NCBI RefSeq assembly: GCF_019710575.1
Contig: NZ_JAHWFK010000032.1
Location: 1 to 64,000, forward strand
Direction of reading: 5' to 3'
Origin: Paractinoplanes polyasparticus
GTDB lineage: Bacteria > Actinomycetota > Actinomycetes > Mycobacteriales > Micromonosporaceae
DNA: 64,000 nt
In this document: positions 8,052 to 16,128 of the stretch, in pieces
How positions within the stretch are numbered: the first letter of the stretch is position 1
How the letters are laid out: every line of letters starts with the position of its first letter
Notes under the pieces: generated by a model
The model's input: the letters and a program-made list of their open reading frames with translations, nothing else
Databases searched by the model: none
Told to the model about the DNA's origin: nothing
Program-made: the position numbers and the translations under genes

Positions 8052-9034
8052 GCGCTCAGTGCGGCGGTGAGCGCGTCGACGAAGGCGCCGGCCGAAGCCG
8101 GGCCGCCGAACATCCAGATGCCGTCCGGGATGCGCTTGACCTTGGATTCCTTGACGAACGGGAGCTGCTTCCAGACCGCGTTGCTCTTCAGCGCGTCGGT
8201 GAAGTCGCCGCCGTCGGCGTCGTTGGCCACGTAGACGAACGTCGTCTGGGCCTTCGTGATCTTCGTGAGGCCCTCGACGTCGGTCTGCGCGAGGCCGTAG
8301 TCCTTGTCACCGCCGCTGGTCCACTGGTTCTCCAGGCCCAGCTCCTGGGCGATGCCGCCGAAGAACGAGTTCGGCGTGTACATGCGCAGCGACACGTTGC
8401 CGGACTCGACCCAGCCGTCGGTCATGACGAACGGAGCGCCCGCCTTACCCGCCTTGGCCAGCGCGTCCTTGCCCGCGGTGATCTTGGCGTCGAAGCCGGT
8501 GAGCAGCTCCTCGCCCTGGGCCTGGGTGCCGGTGGCCTGCGCGAGCGTGGTCACCGTCTTGCGCATGTAGCCGATCGGGTCGGCGCCGTCCGAGCCGCGC
8601 AGGGTGAGGACCTTGGTGGTCTTGGCGATCTGCTCGATGACGTTGGCCGGCAGGTCGCTGGTGGTGACGACCAGGTCGGGCTTGAGCGCGGCGATCGCGT
8701 CGAGGCTGGGTTCGCCGCGGGTGCCGACGTCGGGCGTGCCGGCGTCGATCGGGGCGCTCTTGTCCCAGGCGTTGTAGCCCTTGACGTCGGCCTGGCCGAC
8801 CGGCTTCACGCCCAGCGCCACCAGGTTCTCGGTGAGGCCCCACTCGAGGGAGACGACAGCCTTGGCGGGCGCGTCGAGGTGCAGCGGGCCGCGCTCGTCG
8901 GTGAGGTCGACCGGCCCGCTCGAGGGGGCGGCCGATCCGGCGCCGGCCTCGTCGGCCGGATCTTCGGTGGTGCCGCAGGCGGCGAGAACCATGACGGTCA
9001 GGGCAGCGGCGAAAGCCCGGCGGGTAAGCGCCAT
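8048..9034 (-). CDS. iron-siderophore substrate-binding lipoprotein
   Basis: A 328-residue periplasmic-binding-type protein of the FecB/FepB class. The N-terminus has twin arginines (LTRRAFAAALTVMVLAAC) and a lipobox LAAC, so it should be a membrane-anchored lipoprotein. The fold is the helical-backbone type: VVSLEWGLTENLVALGVKPV begins the first lobe and SLDAIAALKPDLVV the second strand region. AAAGG lies 8 bases before the ATG at 9034; a GTG one codon earlier is also usable. It captures a ferric siderophore outside the cell and passes it to the fused permease encoded behind it. The siderophore is unknown. Confidence 0.92.
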   Translation of the reverse strand: MALTRRAFAAALTVMVLAACGTTEDPADEAGAGSAAPSSGPVDLTDERGPLHLDAPAKAVVSLEWGLTENLVALGVKPVGQADVKGYNAWDKSAPIDAGTPDVGTRGEPSLDAIAALKPDLVVTTSDLPANVIEQIAKTTKVLTLRGSDGADPIGYMRKTVTTLAQATGTQAQGEELLTGFDAKITAGKDALAKAGKAGAPFVMTDGWVESGNVSLRMYTPNSFFGGIAQELGLENQWTSGGDKDYGLAQTDVEGLTKITKAQTTFVYVANDADGGDFTDALKSNAVWKQLPFVKESKVKRIPDGIWMFGGPASAGAFVDALTAALSA

Positions 9035-9046
9035 CACAAATACCTT

Positions 9047-9859
9047 TCAGATGGTTACGGGCCGGCTGGTGTGCCGGCCGATCGGGCGCGTGTGGAGATG
9101 GCCGTCGTCGCCGACGGACACCTCGATGCGCAGTCCGTAGACCTCGCTGAGCAGCTCGGCCGAGAGCACGTCGGCCGGCGTGCCGGTCGCCCGCACGACG
9201 CCGGCGTGCATGAGGACGACCTGGTCGGCGACGGCCGCGGCCTGGTCGAGGTCGTGCAGCACGACGCCCACCGCGACCCGGTGGTCGTCGGCCAGCTCGC
9301 GCACGATGTCGAGGATCTCGACCTGGTAGCGCAGGTCGAGGAAGGTGGTGGGCTCGTCGAGCAGCACGACGCCGGTGTCCTGGGCCAGACAGGTCGCCAG
9401 CCAGACCCGCTGGAGCTCACCGCCGGACAGTTCGTCGACGGCTCGCTCGGCCATGGCGTCGACCCCGGTCAGCCGCATCGCCTTGTCGACGTGGGCCGGG
9501 CCCTCGGCGTCGCCGGCGCCGAAGCGGCCCCGGTAGGGATGCCGGCCGTAGGCGACGACGTCTCTCACCCGTACGCCCCCGGGGGTGGGCCGGGACTGGG
9601 TGAGGAGCGTGACCCGCCGGGCGAAGTCCTTCGGCCGCAGGGCGAAGGCGTCGCCCTCGCCGTCCAGCGTCACGGTGCCCGACTGCGGCGCGTGCAGGCG
9701 CGCCAGCGAGCGCAGCAGCGTCGACTTGCCCGACCCGTTCGGCCCGACCAGCGCCACCACTTCCCCGGCGCGCAGCCGCAGGCCGGCTCCGTGCACGACG
9801 GTACGACCGTCGTAGGCCAGCGTCAGGTCGCTCCCGGCGAGCGCCACGTCCCCACTCAT
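9047..9859 (-). CDS. iron-siderophore ABC transporter ATP-binding protein
   Basis: A 270-residue ABC ATPase of the FecE/FhuC type. Walker A is LVGPNGSGKSTLLRSL (near residue 37), the signature is ELSGGELQRVWLATCL, and Walker B is DTGVVLLDEPTTFLDLR with the switch histidine in VLHDLDQAA. It is first in the operon ATPase - binding lipoprotein - permease (9-base and overlapping spacing). A 19-bp DtxR/DmdR-type iron box touches its ATG, so iron repression is expected and the mRNA may be leaderless, since no Shine-Dalgarno is present. Confidence 0.94.
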   Translation of the reverse strand: MSGDVALAGSDLTLAYDGRTVVHGAGLRLRAGEVVALVGPNGSGKSTLLRSLARLHAPQSGTVTLDGEGDAFALRPKDFARRVTLLTQSRPTPGGVRVRDVVAYGRHPYRGRFGAGDAEGPAHVDKAMRLTGVDAMAERAVDELSGGELQRVWLATCLAQDTGVVLLDEPTTFLDLRYQVEILDIVRELADDHRVAVGVVLHDLDQAAAVADQVVLMHAGVVRATGTPADVLSAELLSEVYGLRIEVSVGDDGHLHTRPIGRHTSRPVTI

Positions 9860-9877
9860 GAGGTGAGGCTAACCTAA
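9859..9877 (-). promoter_or_regulatory. DtxR/DmdR/IdeR-type iron box
   Basis: The 19 bases TGAGGTGAGGCTAACCTAA match the known iron-box consensus TTAGGTTAGGCTAACCTAA at 17 positions. The box begins at the ATG of the ATPase gene, so the promoter -10 region must lie within it and the transcript should start at or near the start codon. Confidence 0.88.
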
Positions 9878-9884
9878 CCCGAGA

Positions 9885-10673
9885 TCAACTCATAACCGCG
9901 GGTCGCCGTGCGCGCTTCCCGAGCAGCTGAACCGTCAAAACGCCGAGGGCCAGCGGGATCAGCCCGAGCACGACATTCTGCAGCAGCGCGAGATCGTCGA
10001 CGACGAAGATCGCCCAGTCCGGCCCCACCATCTGCTCGGCGGTCTGGAAGGCCAGGTGGAAGCCGATCGGCACCCACAGCGTGTCGGTGATCGCCCGGAG
10101 CAGCCCCTGGACGATCGCGAACCCGAAGAAGGTGACGACCCGGTCGACGCTGCCGGCCGCACCGATCAGCACACCGAAAAGGGTGAACAGCGCCGCTTGC
10201 ACGACCACGACGGCCCAGGTCGGCATGGCCGCGGCCAGGTTCCGGAAGAGGTAGCCGCGGAAGACGAGTTCCTCGGGCAGCGCCTCGTAGAGGAACACGA
10301 GCACGATCAGGCCCAGCACCGGAAGCACCGAGCCGCGCACGTCGATCGACACCAGGCCGACCGCGACGAAGACCGTGACGGCCACCGCGGCGGGAATCAG
10401 GTAGCCCGCCGCGCCGGCTGCCAAGAGCCTTCCCACCGTACGAGGGGAAGCCCGTCGAAGCCCGCTCCAGGGCACCCGGTCGAGGTAGCGCCACGCCACC
10501 ACCACCATCGGGACGGCCAGCGCGGTAGCCGCCACTGCCGAGAACACGTGCCGCCCGCGGTCGTAGTCGTCCGTACCGAAAAACGCCTCACCGGCCCAGT
10601 AGATCCCCAGCCAGATCGCCGTGGCCGCAGCGAAAACGATCCCGGCCCGCACCGCCACCTGTGGTCGCCCCAT
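9885..10673 (-). CDS. CPBP-family intramembrane metalloprotease
   Basis: A 262-residue membrane protein with six to eight predicted spans and the CPBP (Rce1/PrsW-like, abortive-infection family) glutamate motif PEELVFRGYLFR, the EExxxR signature, near residue 143. The later conserved histidine is in IGFHLAFQTAEQ. Family members are intramembrane endopeptidases or putative bacteriocin-immunity proteins. The ATG at 10673 is chosen because the first membrane helix follows and longer frames run into the oxidase gene. It lies upstream of the iron importer on the same strand but the iron box separates them, so co-regulation is doubtful. Confidence 0.85.
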   Translation of the reverse strand: MGRPQVAVRAGIVFAAATAIWLGIYWAGEAFFGTDDYDRGRHVFSAVAATALAVPMVVVAWRYLDRVPWSGLRRASPRTVGRLLAAGAAGYLIPAAVAVTVFVAVGLVSIDVRGSVLPVLGLIVLVFLYEALPEELVFRGYLFRNLAAAMPTWAVVVVQAALFTLFGVLIGAAGSVDRVVTFFGFAIVQGLLRAITDTLWVPIGFHLAFQTAEQMVGPDWAIFVVDDLALLQNVVLGLIPLALGVLTVQLLGKRARRPAVMS

Positions 10674-10710
10674 GCCCCGAGTCTGCGGCCGGCGACCCGC
10701 CCGTCGCTGC

Positions 10711-10722
10711 CGACTTAAGTCG
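10711..10722. promoter_or_regulatory. perfect 12-bp palindrome between oxidase and CPBP genes
   Basis: CGACTTAAGTCG is a perfect palindrome in the 68-base spacer between the end of the oxidase gene and the start of the CPBP gene. It could be an operator for the CPBP gene; it is too short and lacks a T run to be a convincing terminator. Confidence 0.35.
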
Positions 10723-10741
10723 ACGGGGACGGCCGAAAGGC

Positions 10742-12502
10742 TCAGTCCTCGCGGTCCTCCTGGTAGGTCGCTCCCCCATGGGATTCCGGCGTCAGCGGCC
10801 GGGCGCCACCCTCGGGCGGCCCCGATTCCGACTGCGATCCGGCGGCGAGCTGCGGGAACTTCGCGTCGAAGGCGGGCCGCTCGGACCGGATGCGCGGCAT
10901 CCGGTCGAAGTTGCGCAGCGGCGGCGGGGACGAGGTCGCCCACTCCAGCGAGTTCCCGTGCCCCCAGGGATCGTCCACTGTGACCAGCTGACCGACTCGG
11001 TACGACTTCCACACGTTGTAGAGGAACGGCAGTGTGGACGCGCCCAGCACGAACGAGCCGAGCGTCGAGAACGTGTTGAGGAACGTGAAGCCGTCCGAGG
11101 CGAGGTAGTCGGCGTAGCGCCGGGGCATGCCCTCGGCTCCGAGCCAGTGCTGCACCAGGAACGTGGCGTGGAAGCCGAGGAACGTCAGCCAGAAATGCAC
11201 CTTGCCGAGCCGGTCGTCGAGCATGCGGCCGAACATCTTGGGGAACCAGAAATAGACGCCGGCGAAGACCGCGAACACGATGGTGCCGAAGAGCACGTAA
11301 TGGAAGTGGGCCACCACGAAGTAGCTGTCGTGCACGTGGAAATCGACCGGCGGGCTGGCCAGCAGCACGCCGGTGAGGCCGCCGAGCAGGAAGGTGACCA
11401 GGAATCCGACCGCGAACAGCATGGGGGTCTCGAGGCTGATCTGGCCCCGCCACATCGTGCCGATCCAGACGAAGAACTTCATTCCCGTCGGTACGGCGAT
11501 CAGATAGCTCAGCAGGCTGAAGAACGGCAGCAGCACCTGGCCCGTGGCGAACATGTGGTGCGCCCAGACACTCATCGACAGGGCCGCGATCAGCAGCGTC
11601 GCCGAGACCAGTCCCTTGTAGCCGAAGACCGGCTTGCGGCTGAACACCGGAATGACCTCGGTGATGATGCCGAAGAAGGGCAACGCCACCACGTACACCT
11701 CGGGGTGGCCGAAGAACCAGAACAGGTGCTGCCACAGCATCGGGCCGCCGGTCTCGGGCGCGAAGACCTGAGCGCCGAGCGTGCGGTCGGCCGCCAGCAC
11801 CAGCAGCGCGGCCGCCAGGAACGGGAACACCAGGATGACCAGCAGGCTGGTGACCAGGATGTTCCACGTGAAGATGGGCATCCGGAACATGGTCATGCCG
11901 GGGGCGCGCAGCGTGAGCACCGTGGTGATCATGTTGACGGCGCCCAGGATGGTGCCGAGCCCGCTGATCGCGAGCCCGACCACCCACATGTTGCCCCCGA
12001 CCCCCGGCGAGTGGATCGAGTCGCTCAGGGGCGCGTACGCCGTCCAGCCGAAGTCGGCCGCGCCGCCCGGCACGAAGAACCCGGCCACGACCAGCGTGCC
12101 GCCGAACAGATAGAGCCAGTAGGCGAACGCGTTCAGCCGCGGGAACGCCACGTCGGGCGCGCCGATCTGCAGCGGCACCACGAAGTTGGCGAACGCGAAC
12201 ACGATCGGCGTCGCGAACAGCAGCAGCATGACCGTGCCGTGCATCGTGAACAGCTGGTTGTACTGCTCGGGCGACAGGAACTGCATGCCGGGCCGGGCCA
12301 GCTCACCGCGCATCAGCAGCGCCATGACGCCGCCGAGGAGGAAGAAGACGAACGAGGTCGTGAGGTACATCAGGCCGATCTGTTTGGCGTCCGTGGTGCG
12401 GATGACGCGGGCCAGGGCCGAGCCCCGGACCTGGGGACGGACGGGCCAGGGCCGGGTGACGACAGGCTTCGGTTCGAGAGGCTTCGGTTCGACCGCAGTC
12501 AT
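10742..12502 (-). CDS. ctaD: cytochrome c oxidase subunit I
   Basis: A 586-residue aa3-type oxidase subunit I with twelve expected membrane spans. Haem and copper ligands are visible: His in YNQLFTMHGTVM, the HPEVY copper-B motif in WFFGHPEVYVVALPFFGI, the HH pair in SVWAHHMFATG and the haem histidines in DSYFVVAHFHYVLFGTI. The N-terminal 35 residues are Pro-rich. No other oxidase subunit lies nearby, which is common for actinobacterial ctaD paralogues; it would have to assemble with subunits encoded elsewhere. Confidence 0.96.
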   Translation of the reverse strand: MTAVEPKPLEPKPVVTRPWPVRPQVRGSALARVIRTTDAKQIGLMYLTTSFVFFLLGGVMALLMRGELARPGMQFLSPEQYNQLFTMHGTVMLLLFATPIVFAFANFVVPLQIGAPDVAFPRLNAFAYWLYLFGGTLVVAGFFVPGGAADFGWTAYAPLSDSIHSPGVGGNMWVVGLAISGLGTILGAVNMITTVLTLRAPGMTMFRMPIFTWNILVTSLLVILVFPFLAAALLVLAADRTLGAQVFAPETGGPMLWQHLFWFFGHPEVYVVALPFFGIITEVIPVFSRKPVFGYKGLVSATLLIAALSMSVWAHHMFATGQVLLPFFSLLSYLIAVPTGMKFFVWIGTMWRGQISLETPMLFAVGFLVTFLLGGLTGVLLASPPVDFHVHDSYFVVAHFHYVLFGTIVFAVFAGVYFWFPKMFGRMLDDRLGKVHFWLTFLGFHATFLVQHWLGAEGMPRRYADYLASDGFTFLNTFSTLGSFVLGASTLPFLYNVWKSYRVGQLVTVDDPWGHGNSLEWATSSPPPLRNFDRMPRIRSERPAFDAKFPQLAAGSQSESGPPEGGARPLTPESHGGATYQEDRED

Positions 12503-12572
12503 CGTGACCTCCTCGGGCGTGCCGAGGCCTGACGCTACGCCGACATCCTCAAGACCACACCCCGTACGGGCG

Positions 12573-13241
12573 TCAATCGACCATGAAGGACGCGGTGGTC
12601 ACGTTGGGCGAGGTGGCAGCCGCCGCATCGCCGGCCGCCCGCACCACGTACCGGTAGGTCATCCCGCGGTTGCCCTGGGACAGTCCGGCCCAGGCGCCGC
12701 CGGTGGCGAACGTCGCGAACGTGGCGTTCTGGTCGGTGACCCAGGTGTTGCCGCTGCGGTGCTGCAGGCTGACGGTGACCTTGCCGGCGCGCTTGGGGAA
12801 GATCTGCATGGCCGCGCGCACCGCGTCGAGCGACCGGTAGCGCGCGACGCCGTTGCTGACCCGGGTGTAGCCGGTGAGCTTGACGACGGCTGCGCCCGCC
12901 GTGGTGAAGCGGGCCGACGCGGAGGCGGCCCGGGCGGTGCGGGTGGCCGCGACGGCGGCCGACGCGGTGCCGTTGCCGAGCCCGACCAACGACCAGGTGG
13001 CCACACCCCAGGCGTTGGTGGTGACCGACCTGGCCAGCGTCGCGCCGCCGGCGGTGACCCGGATCGTGACCGGGGTGCGCGGCCGGCTGGTAGCCCGCAC
13101 GGTTACGGTCAGGCTCTTGCCGTACGCCGAAGCGGGTTTGACGCTCACCGCGAACGCCGGCCCGGCCGCGGCACCGGTCGGCGCGACGACACTCCCGGCG
13201 ACGAGGGCGGCGGACACAAGGGCGGTCATCAATTTCCTCAC
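12573..13241 (-). CDS. secreted protein with Ig-like or beta-sandwich repeats
   Basis: A 222-residue exported protein. The N-terminus VRKLMTALVSAALVAGSVVA is a signal peptide, with cleavage likely after AFA. The mature part is rich in Val, Thr and Ala with alternating strands (TPVTIRVTAGGATLARSVTT, then ARFTTAGAAVVKLTGYTRVS), as in bacterial Ig-like stalk domains. No enzyme motif is seen. GTG 13241 is preferred because it supplies the basic n-region; an upstream ATG would add an unnatural leader. It is probably a single-gene unit behind the nucleotidyltransferase gene. Role unknown. Confidence 0.75.
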   Translation of the reverse strand: MRKLMTALVSAALVAGSVVAPTGAAAGPAFAVSVKPASAYGKSLTVTVRATSRPRTPVTIRVTAGGATLARSVTTNAWGVATWSLVGLGNGTASAAVAATRTARAASASARFTTAGAAVVKLTGYTRVSNGVARYRSLDAVRAAMQIFPKRAGKVTVSLQHRSGNTWVTDQNATFATFATGGAWAGLSQGNRGMTYRYVVRAAGDAAAATSPNVTTASFMVD

Positions 13242-13301
13242 CGCCCCAGCATCACCGCGTCGCGTTGCCGGCACGGTTCACGTTGATAGCCGGTCGGTTG
13301 T

Positions 13302-13958
13302 TCAGGCCCGATAGCCGTCGAAAAGGGGACCGCCGGCTCGCTCGAGAACCTCACGGGCCAGCTCGGCGGGGTCGTCACGGGCCGCCAGCCAACGAGCCGC
13401 GAGAACGGGATCCTGCTGACGCAGCTCGCGCAGCAACCACTTGCCGCTGCTGAGCCACCAGCCCGCGAACGCCAGGGCGGCACGGGCCGTCTCCGTCCAC
13501 AGAGCGGCGGCAATCACCACGCGTTCGCCGGGGTCGGTGGCGTGGTGGTGGTCGTCGAGCAGGTCGGTCAGTCCGTAACGCAGGCGATCGCGTTCGGCCA
13601 TGGTCAGCCCGGGCGGGCCGGCGGCCAGGATCTGCGCGCACTGCCCGGTCACCTCGCTGGGATCGCCCAGCAGCGGGACGCCGGTGGCGAGCATGCGGTG
13701 GGTGCTCGGCTTGCGGGCGGCCAGGTCGTCGGCCAGGAACGCCGCCAGCGTGGCCGGGGTGTTGACGAACAACTCGACCGGCCAGCCGCGAAAGCGCAGG
13801 CTCTCGCGGAAGTGGGGCGCCTCGTCCCGCAGCACCATGATGTCCAGGTCGGAGCCGGGCGTCCGGGCCGGACCCAGCACACTGCCGGTTAGCAGGGCCC
13901 ACGTCGCCTCCGGGAAACGGTCCAGCACCAGGTCGCGGGCGTCGGTCAGCGGGTCCAT
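13302..13958 (-). CDS. nucleotidyltransferase-domain protein
   Basis: A 218-residue protein with a minimal nucleotidyltransferase (pol-beta) fold. The catalytic pattern GS-X10-DLD is present as LLTGSVLGPARTPGSDLDIM around residues 23-43, with a further acidic strand VELFV following. The C-terminal half is helical, as in antibiotic-modifying or KNTase-like nucleotidyltransferases. The substrate is unknown; a small molecule is more likely than a toxin-antitoxin role because the protein is long and has no HEPN partner next to it. Confidence 0.8.
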   Translation of the reverse strand: MDPLTDARDLVLDRFPEATWALLTGSVLGPARTPGSDLDIMVLRDEAPHFRESLRFRGWPVELFVNTPATLAAFLADDLAARKPSTHRMLATGVPLLGDPSEVTGQCAQILAAGPPGLTMAERDRLRYGLTDLLDDHHHATDPGERVVIAAALWTETARAALAFAGWWLSSGKWLLRELRQQDPVLAARWLAARDDPAELAREVLERAGGPLFDGYRA

Positions 13959-14000
13959 CCGGCGATTCTGCCCGGCCGGTCAGCGGTAGCCGAGGCGAGG

Positions 14001-14046
14001 GGGCGGCCTTCGCGAGCCTCATCGGGCGGCCTTCGCGGGGCTCAGG
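14001..14046. repeat. two 23-bp direct repeats overlapping a stop codon
   Basis: Units at 14001-14023 and 14024-14046 share GGGCGGCCTTCGCG and differ only near the end. The second unit contains the TGA (14044-14042) of the hybrid kinase gene on the minus strand, so the stop codon and its trailer have been copied into the spacer. Confidence 0.75.
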
Positions 14047-16057
14047 ACTGGCGGAGCACCGACTGGACGCCGGCCAGCAGCTGGTCCCGGGTGTAGGGCT
14101 TGGCGACGATCATCGAGTCGGGTTCGAGGTTGTTGCCGGCCTCGTCGATCAGCGCCTCGGCGAAACCGGACACGAAGACCACCCGCAGGTCGGGGCGGCG
14201 TTGCTTGGCCGCCCGGGCCAGCTGGCGGCCGTTCATGCCGGGCATCACGACGTCGGTGATCATGGCGGCGATCGGGTCGTGGTGGCGGTCGAGCAGGCTC
14301 AGCGCCTCGACCGCGTCGGCCGCCGACAGCACGCGGTAGCCGGCGCCGTCCAGGAAGCGGGCGGTCACCTCGCGCAGGTCGGCCTCGTCGTCGACCAGCA
14401 GCAGCGTCTCGCCTCCGGACGACTCCGAGACGCCGCCGGGCGGCGCGGGGGCTGCGGGCTGCGGAGCGGGGGGTGCGGCCTGGTCCCGTACGCCGGGAAG
14501 GGTGATCGTCGCGGTTGTGCCCTCGCCCGGGACCGAGTCCAGCATCAGCTGGCCACCGGCCTGACTGACGATGCCGTGGGCTGTCGACAGGCCCAGCCCG
14601 GCCGTCCCGGTCGACCGCTTCGTGGTGAAGAACGGCTCGAACGCCCGGTTCAGCACGTCGGCCGGCATCCCGCGGCCGGTGTCGGTGACCGTCACCGCCG
14701 TGCCGCCCTCGGCCCCGGCCGAGGTGGCGATGCTGATCGTGCCGCCGCCCGGCATCGCGTCGGCCGCGTTCGTGACCAGGTTGACCAGCACCTGGCCGAT
14801 CTGGCGGGGATCGGCCCGCACGTCGGCCGGGCCGGGGGCCAGCTTCAGCACGACCGTAGCCTCGCCGGCGGCATCATGCAGAGCCTCCAGCATCTCCCGC
14901 AGCAGCGTGTTGACGTCGAAGGTCGCCGGCTGGGTGATCTCGCGCCGGCCGAAGGCGAGCAGCTGCTGGGTGAGCGCCTTGGCCCGCTCGCCCCCCTTGA
15001 CCACCTGGTCGAGGTCGGCCAGCAACGAATCCGACAGCCCGGCCGGCAACGACTCCGAGAAGTCGTTGATCGATTCGATGGCCAGCGAGGTGTATCCGAG
15101 GATCGCGCCGAGGATGTTGTTGAAGTCGTGCGCGGCCCCGCCGGCCATCCGCCGCAGGCTGTCGAGCCGTTCCGCGTCGCGGCGGCGGGCGTCGTCCTGG
15201 CGCTGCTGGGTCTCGTCGCGCAGTCGTTCCTCGGCCGCGATCACGTCGGAGACGTCGTCGACCATGAGCACGCCGCCGGCCAGTTCGGCGTCGTCGTCCT
15301 GGATGTGCCGCAGCTGGAGCCGCAGACTGCGCACCGTGCCGTCGCCGAAGTCGACGCGGTGGGTGAACCGGCGCTCGGTCGCGTTCCCGCGCAGCAGGTC
15401 GAGGGCGTCGCGGCGGGCCGGAACGTCCAGGCAGGCCAGCCAGCCGCGCCCGAGCAGGCCGGCGATCGGCGTACGCATGATCTCGGCCAGCCGGGGGTTG
15501 ATGTAGTCTGCCTCCCCGTCCGCGTCGACCAGCGCGATGCCGACCGGTGAGGCCACGGCCATCGCCTCGAAGCGGCGCTCCGTGTGGTGCAGCGCGCGCA
15601 CCTTCTCGATCAGCTTGGCGTTGACCGCCTGCACGTGGGCCTGCGCGAAGTCGTCGGGCGGAACCACGTCGATCGAGACCGGGCCGCCGGCCAGCGCCGC
15701 GTCGACCGCGTCGAGCAGCTCGTGCGGATCCTGGGAGCGCAGCACGACCTGGCTGACCCCGCACGCCTCGGCGATGGGCCGGGTCTCGGGTTCGAGGTAG
15801 TTGGCCGTGTAGAAGATCACCGGCGCCTGGGCAGCGACCTCGTCGTCGTCGGTGCGCAGCCGGTGCACGAGCTCGAGCCCGTCGATCCCGGGCATCAGCA
15901 CGTCGGAGACGACCACGTCGGGATGGTGCTCGTGGGCCAGCCGCAGCGCGTCGGCGCCGTCGTGGGCCTCGATCACCTCGTGCCCGCGGTAGCCGAGCAG
16001 CATACGGACGATGTCGCGGTTCGCGGCCACATCGTCGACGACCATCACCGTCGCCAC
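14042..16057 (-). CDS. hybrid histidine kinase: REC-PAS-HisKA-HATPase-REC
   Basis: A 671-residue soluble hybrid kinase. The N-terminal receiver has its acceptor at D52 (VVVSDVLMPGIDG) but its usual signalling lysine is replaced by arginine (VVLRSQD). A PAS domain follows (about 165-280), then the phospho-acceptor region GGAAHDFNNILGAILGYTSL, and an ATPase with VNLVTNAADAMPGGG and GLGLSTAHGIV. A second, complete receiver (MITDVVMPGMNG, IVAKPYT) ends the protein. GAGGAG stands 7-8 bases before the GTG start. It is divergent from another hybrid kinase 71 bases away; a shared phosphorelay is plausible. Confidence 0.92.
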   Translation of the reverse strand: MATVMVVDDVAANRDIVRMLLGYRGHEVIEAHDGADALRLAHEHHPDVVVSDVLMPGIDGLELVHRLRTDDDEVAAQAPVIFYTANYLEPETRPIAEACGVSQVVLRSQDPHELLDAVDAALAGGPVSIDVVPPDDFAQAHVQAVNAKLIEKVRALHHTERRFEAMAVASPVGIALVDADGEADYINPRLAEIMRTPIAGLLGRGWLACLDVPARRDALDLLRGNATERRFTHRVDFGDGTVRSLRLQLRHIQDDDAELAGGVLMVDDVSDVIAAEERLRDETQQRQDDARRRDAERLDSLRRMAGGAAHDFNNILGAILGYTSLAIESINDFSESLPAGLSDSLLADLDQVVKGGERAKALTQQLLAFGRREITQPATFDVNTLLREMLEALHDAAGEATVVLKLAPGPADVRADPRQIGQVLVNLVTNAADAMPGGGTISIATSAGAEGGTAVTVTDTGRGMPADVLNRAFEPFFTTKRSTGTAGLGLSTAHGIVSQAGGQLMLDSVPGEGTTATITLPGVRDQAAPPAPQPAAPAPPGGVSESSGGETLLLVDDEADLREVTARFLDGAGYRVLSAADAVEALSLLDRHHDPIAAMITDVVMPGMNGRQLARAAKQRRPDLRVVFVSGFAEALIDEAGNNLEPDSMIVAKPYTRDQLLAGVQSVLRQS

Positions 16058-16128
16058 CGGCGGCTCCTCATCTGCTCATGTCCGCTATAAGACTAAAGCA
16101 TGAAAGATCCCTTGTACGGTTATTCACC

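Noticed and set aside
13302..13958. MNT-type antitoxin of a toxin-antitoxin pair
   Set aside because: The protein is 218 residues with a long helical C-terminus and no HEPN gene is adjacent.
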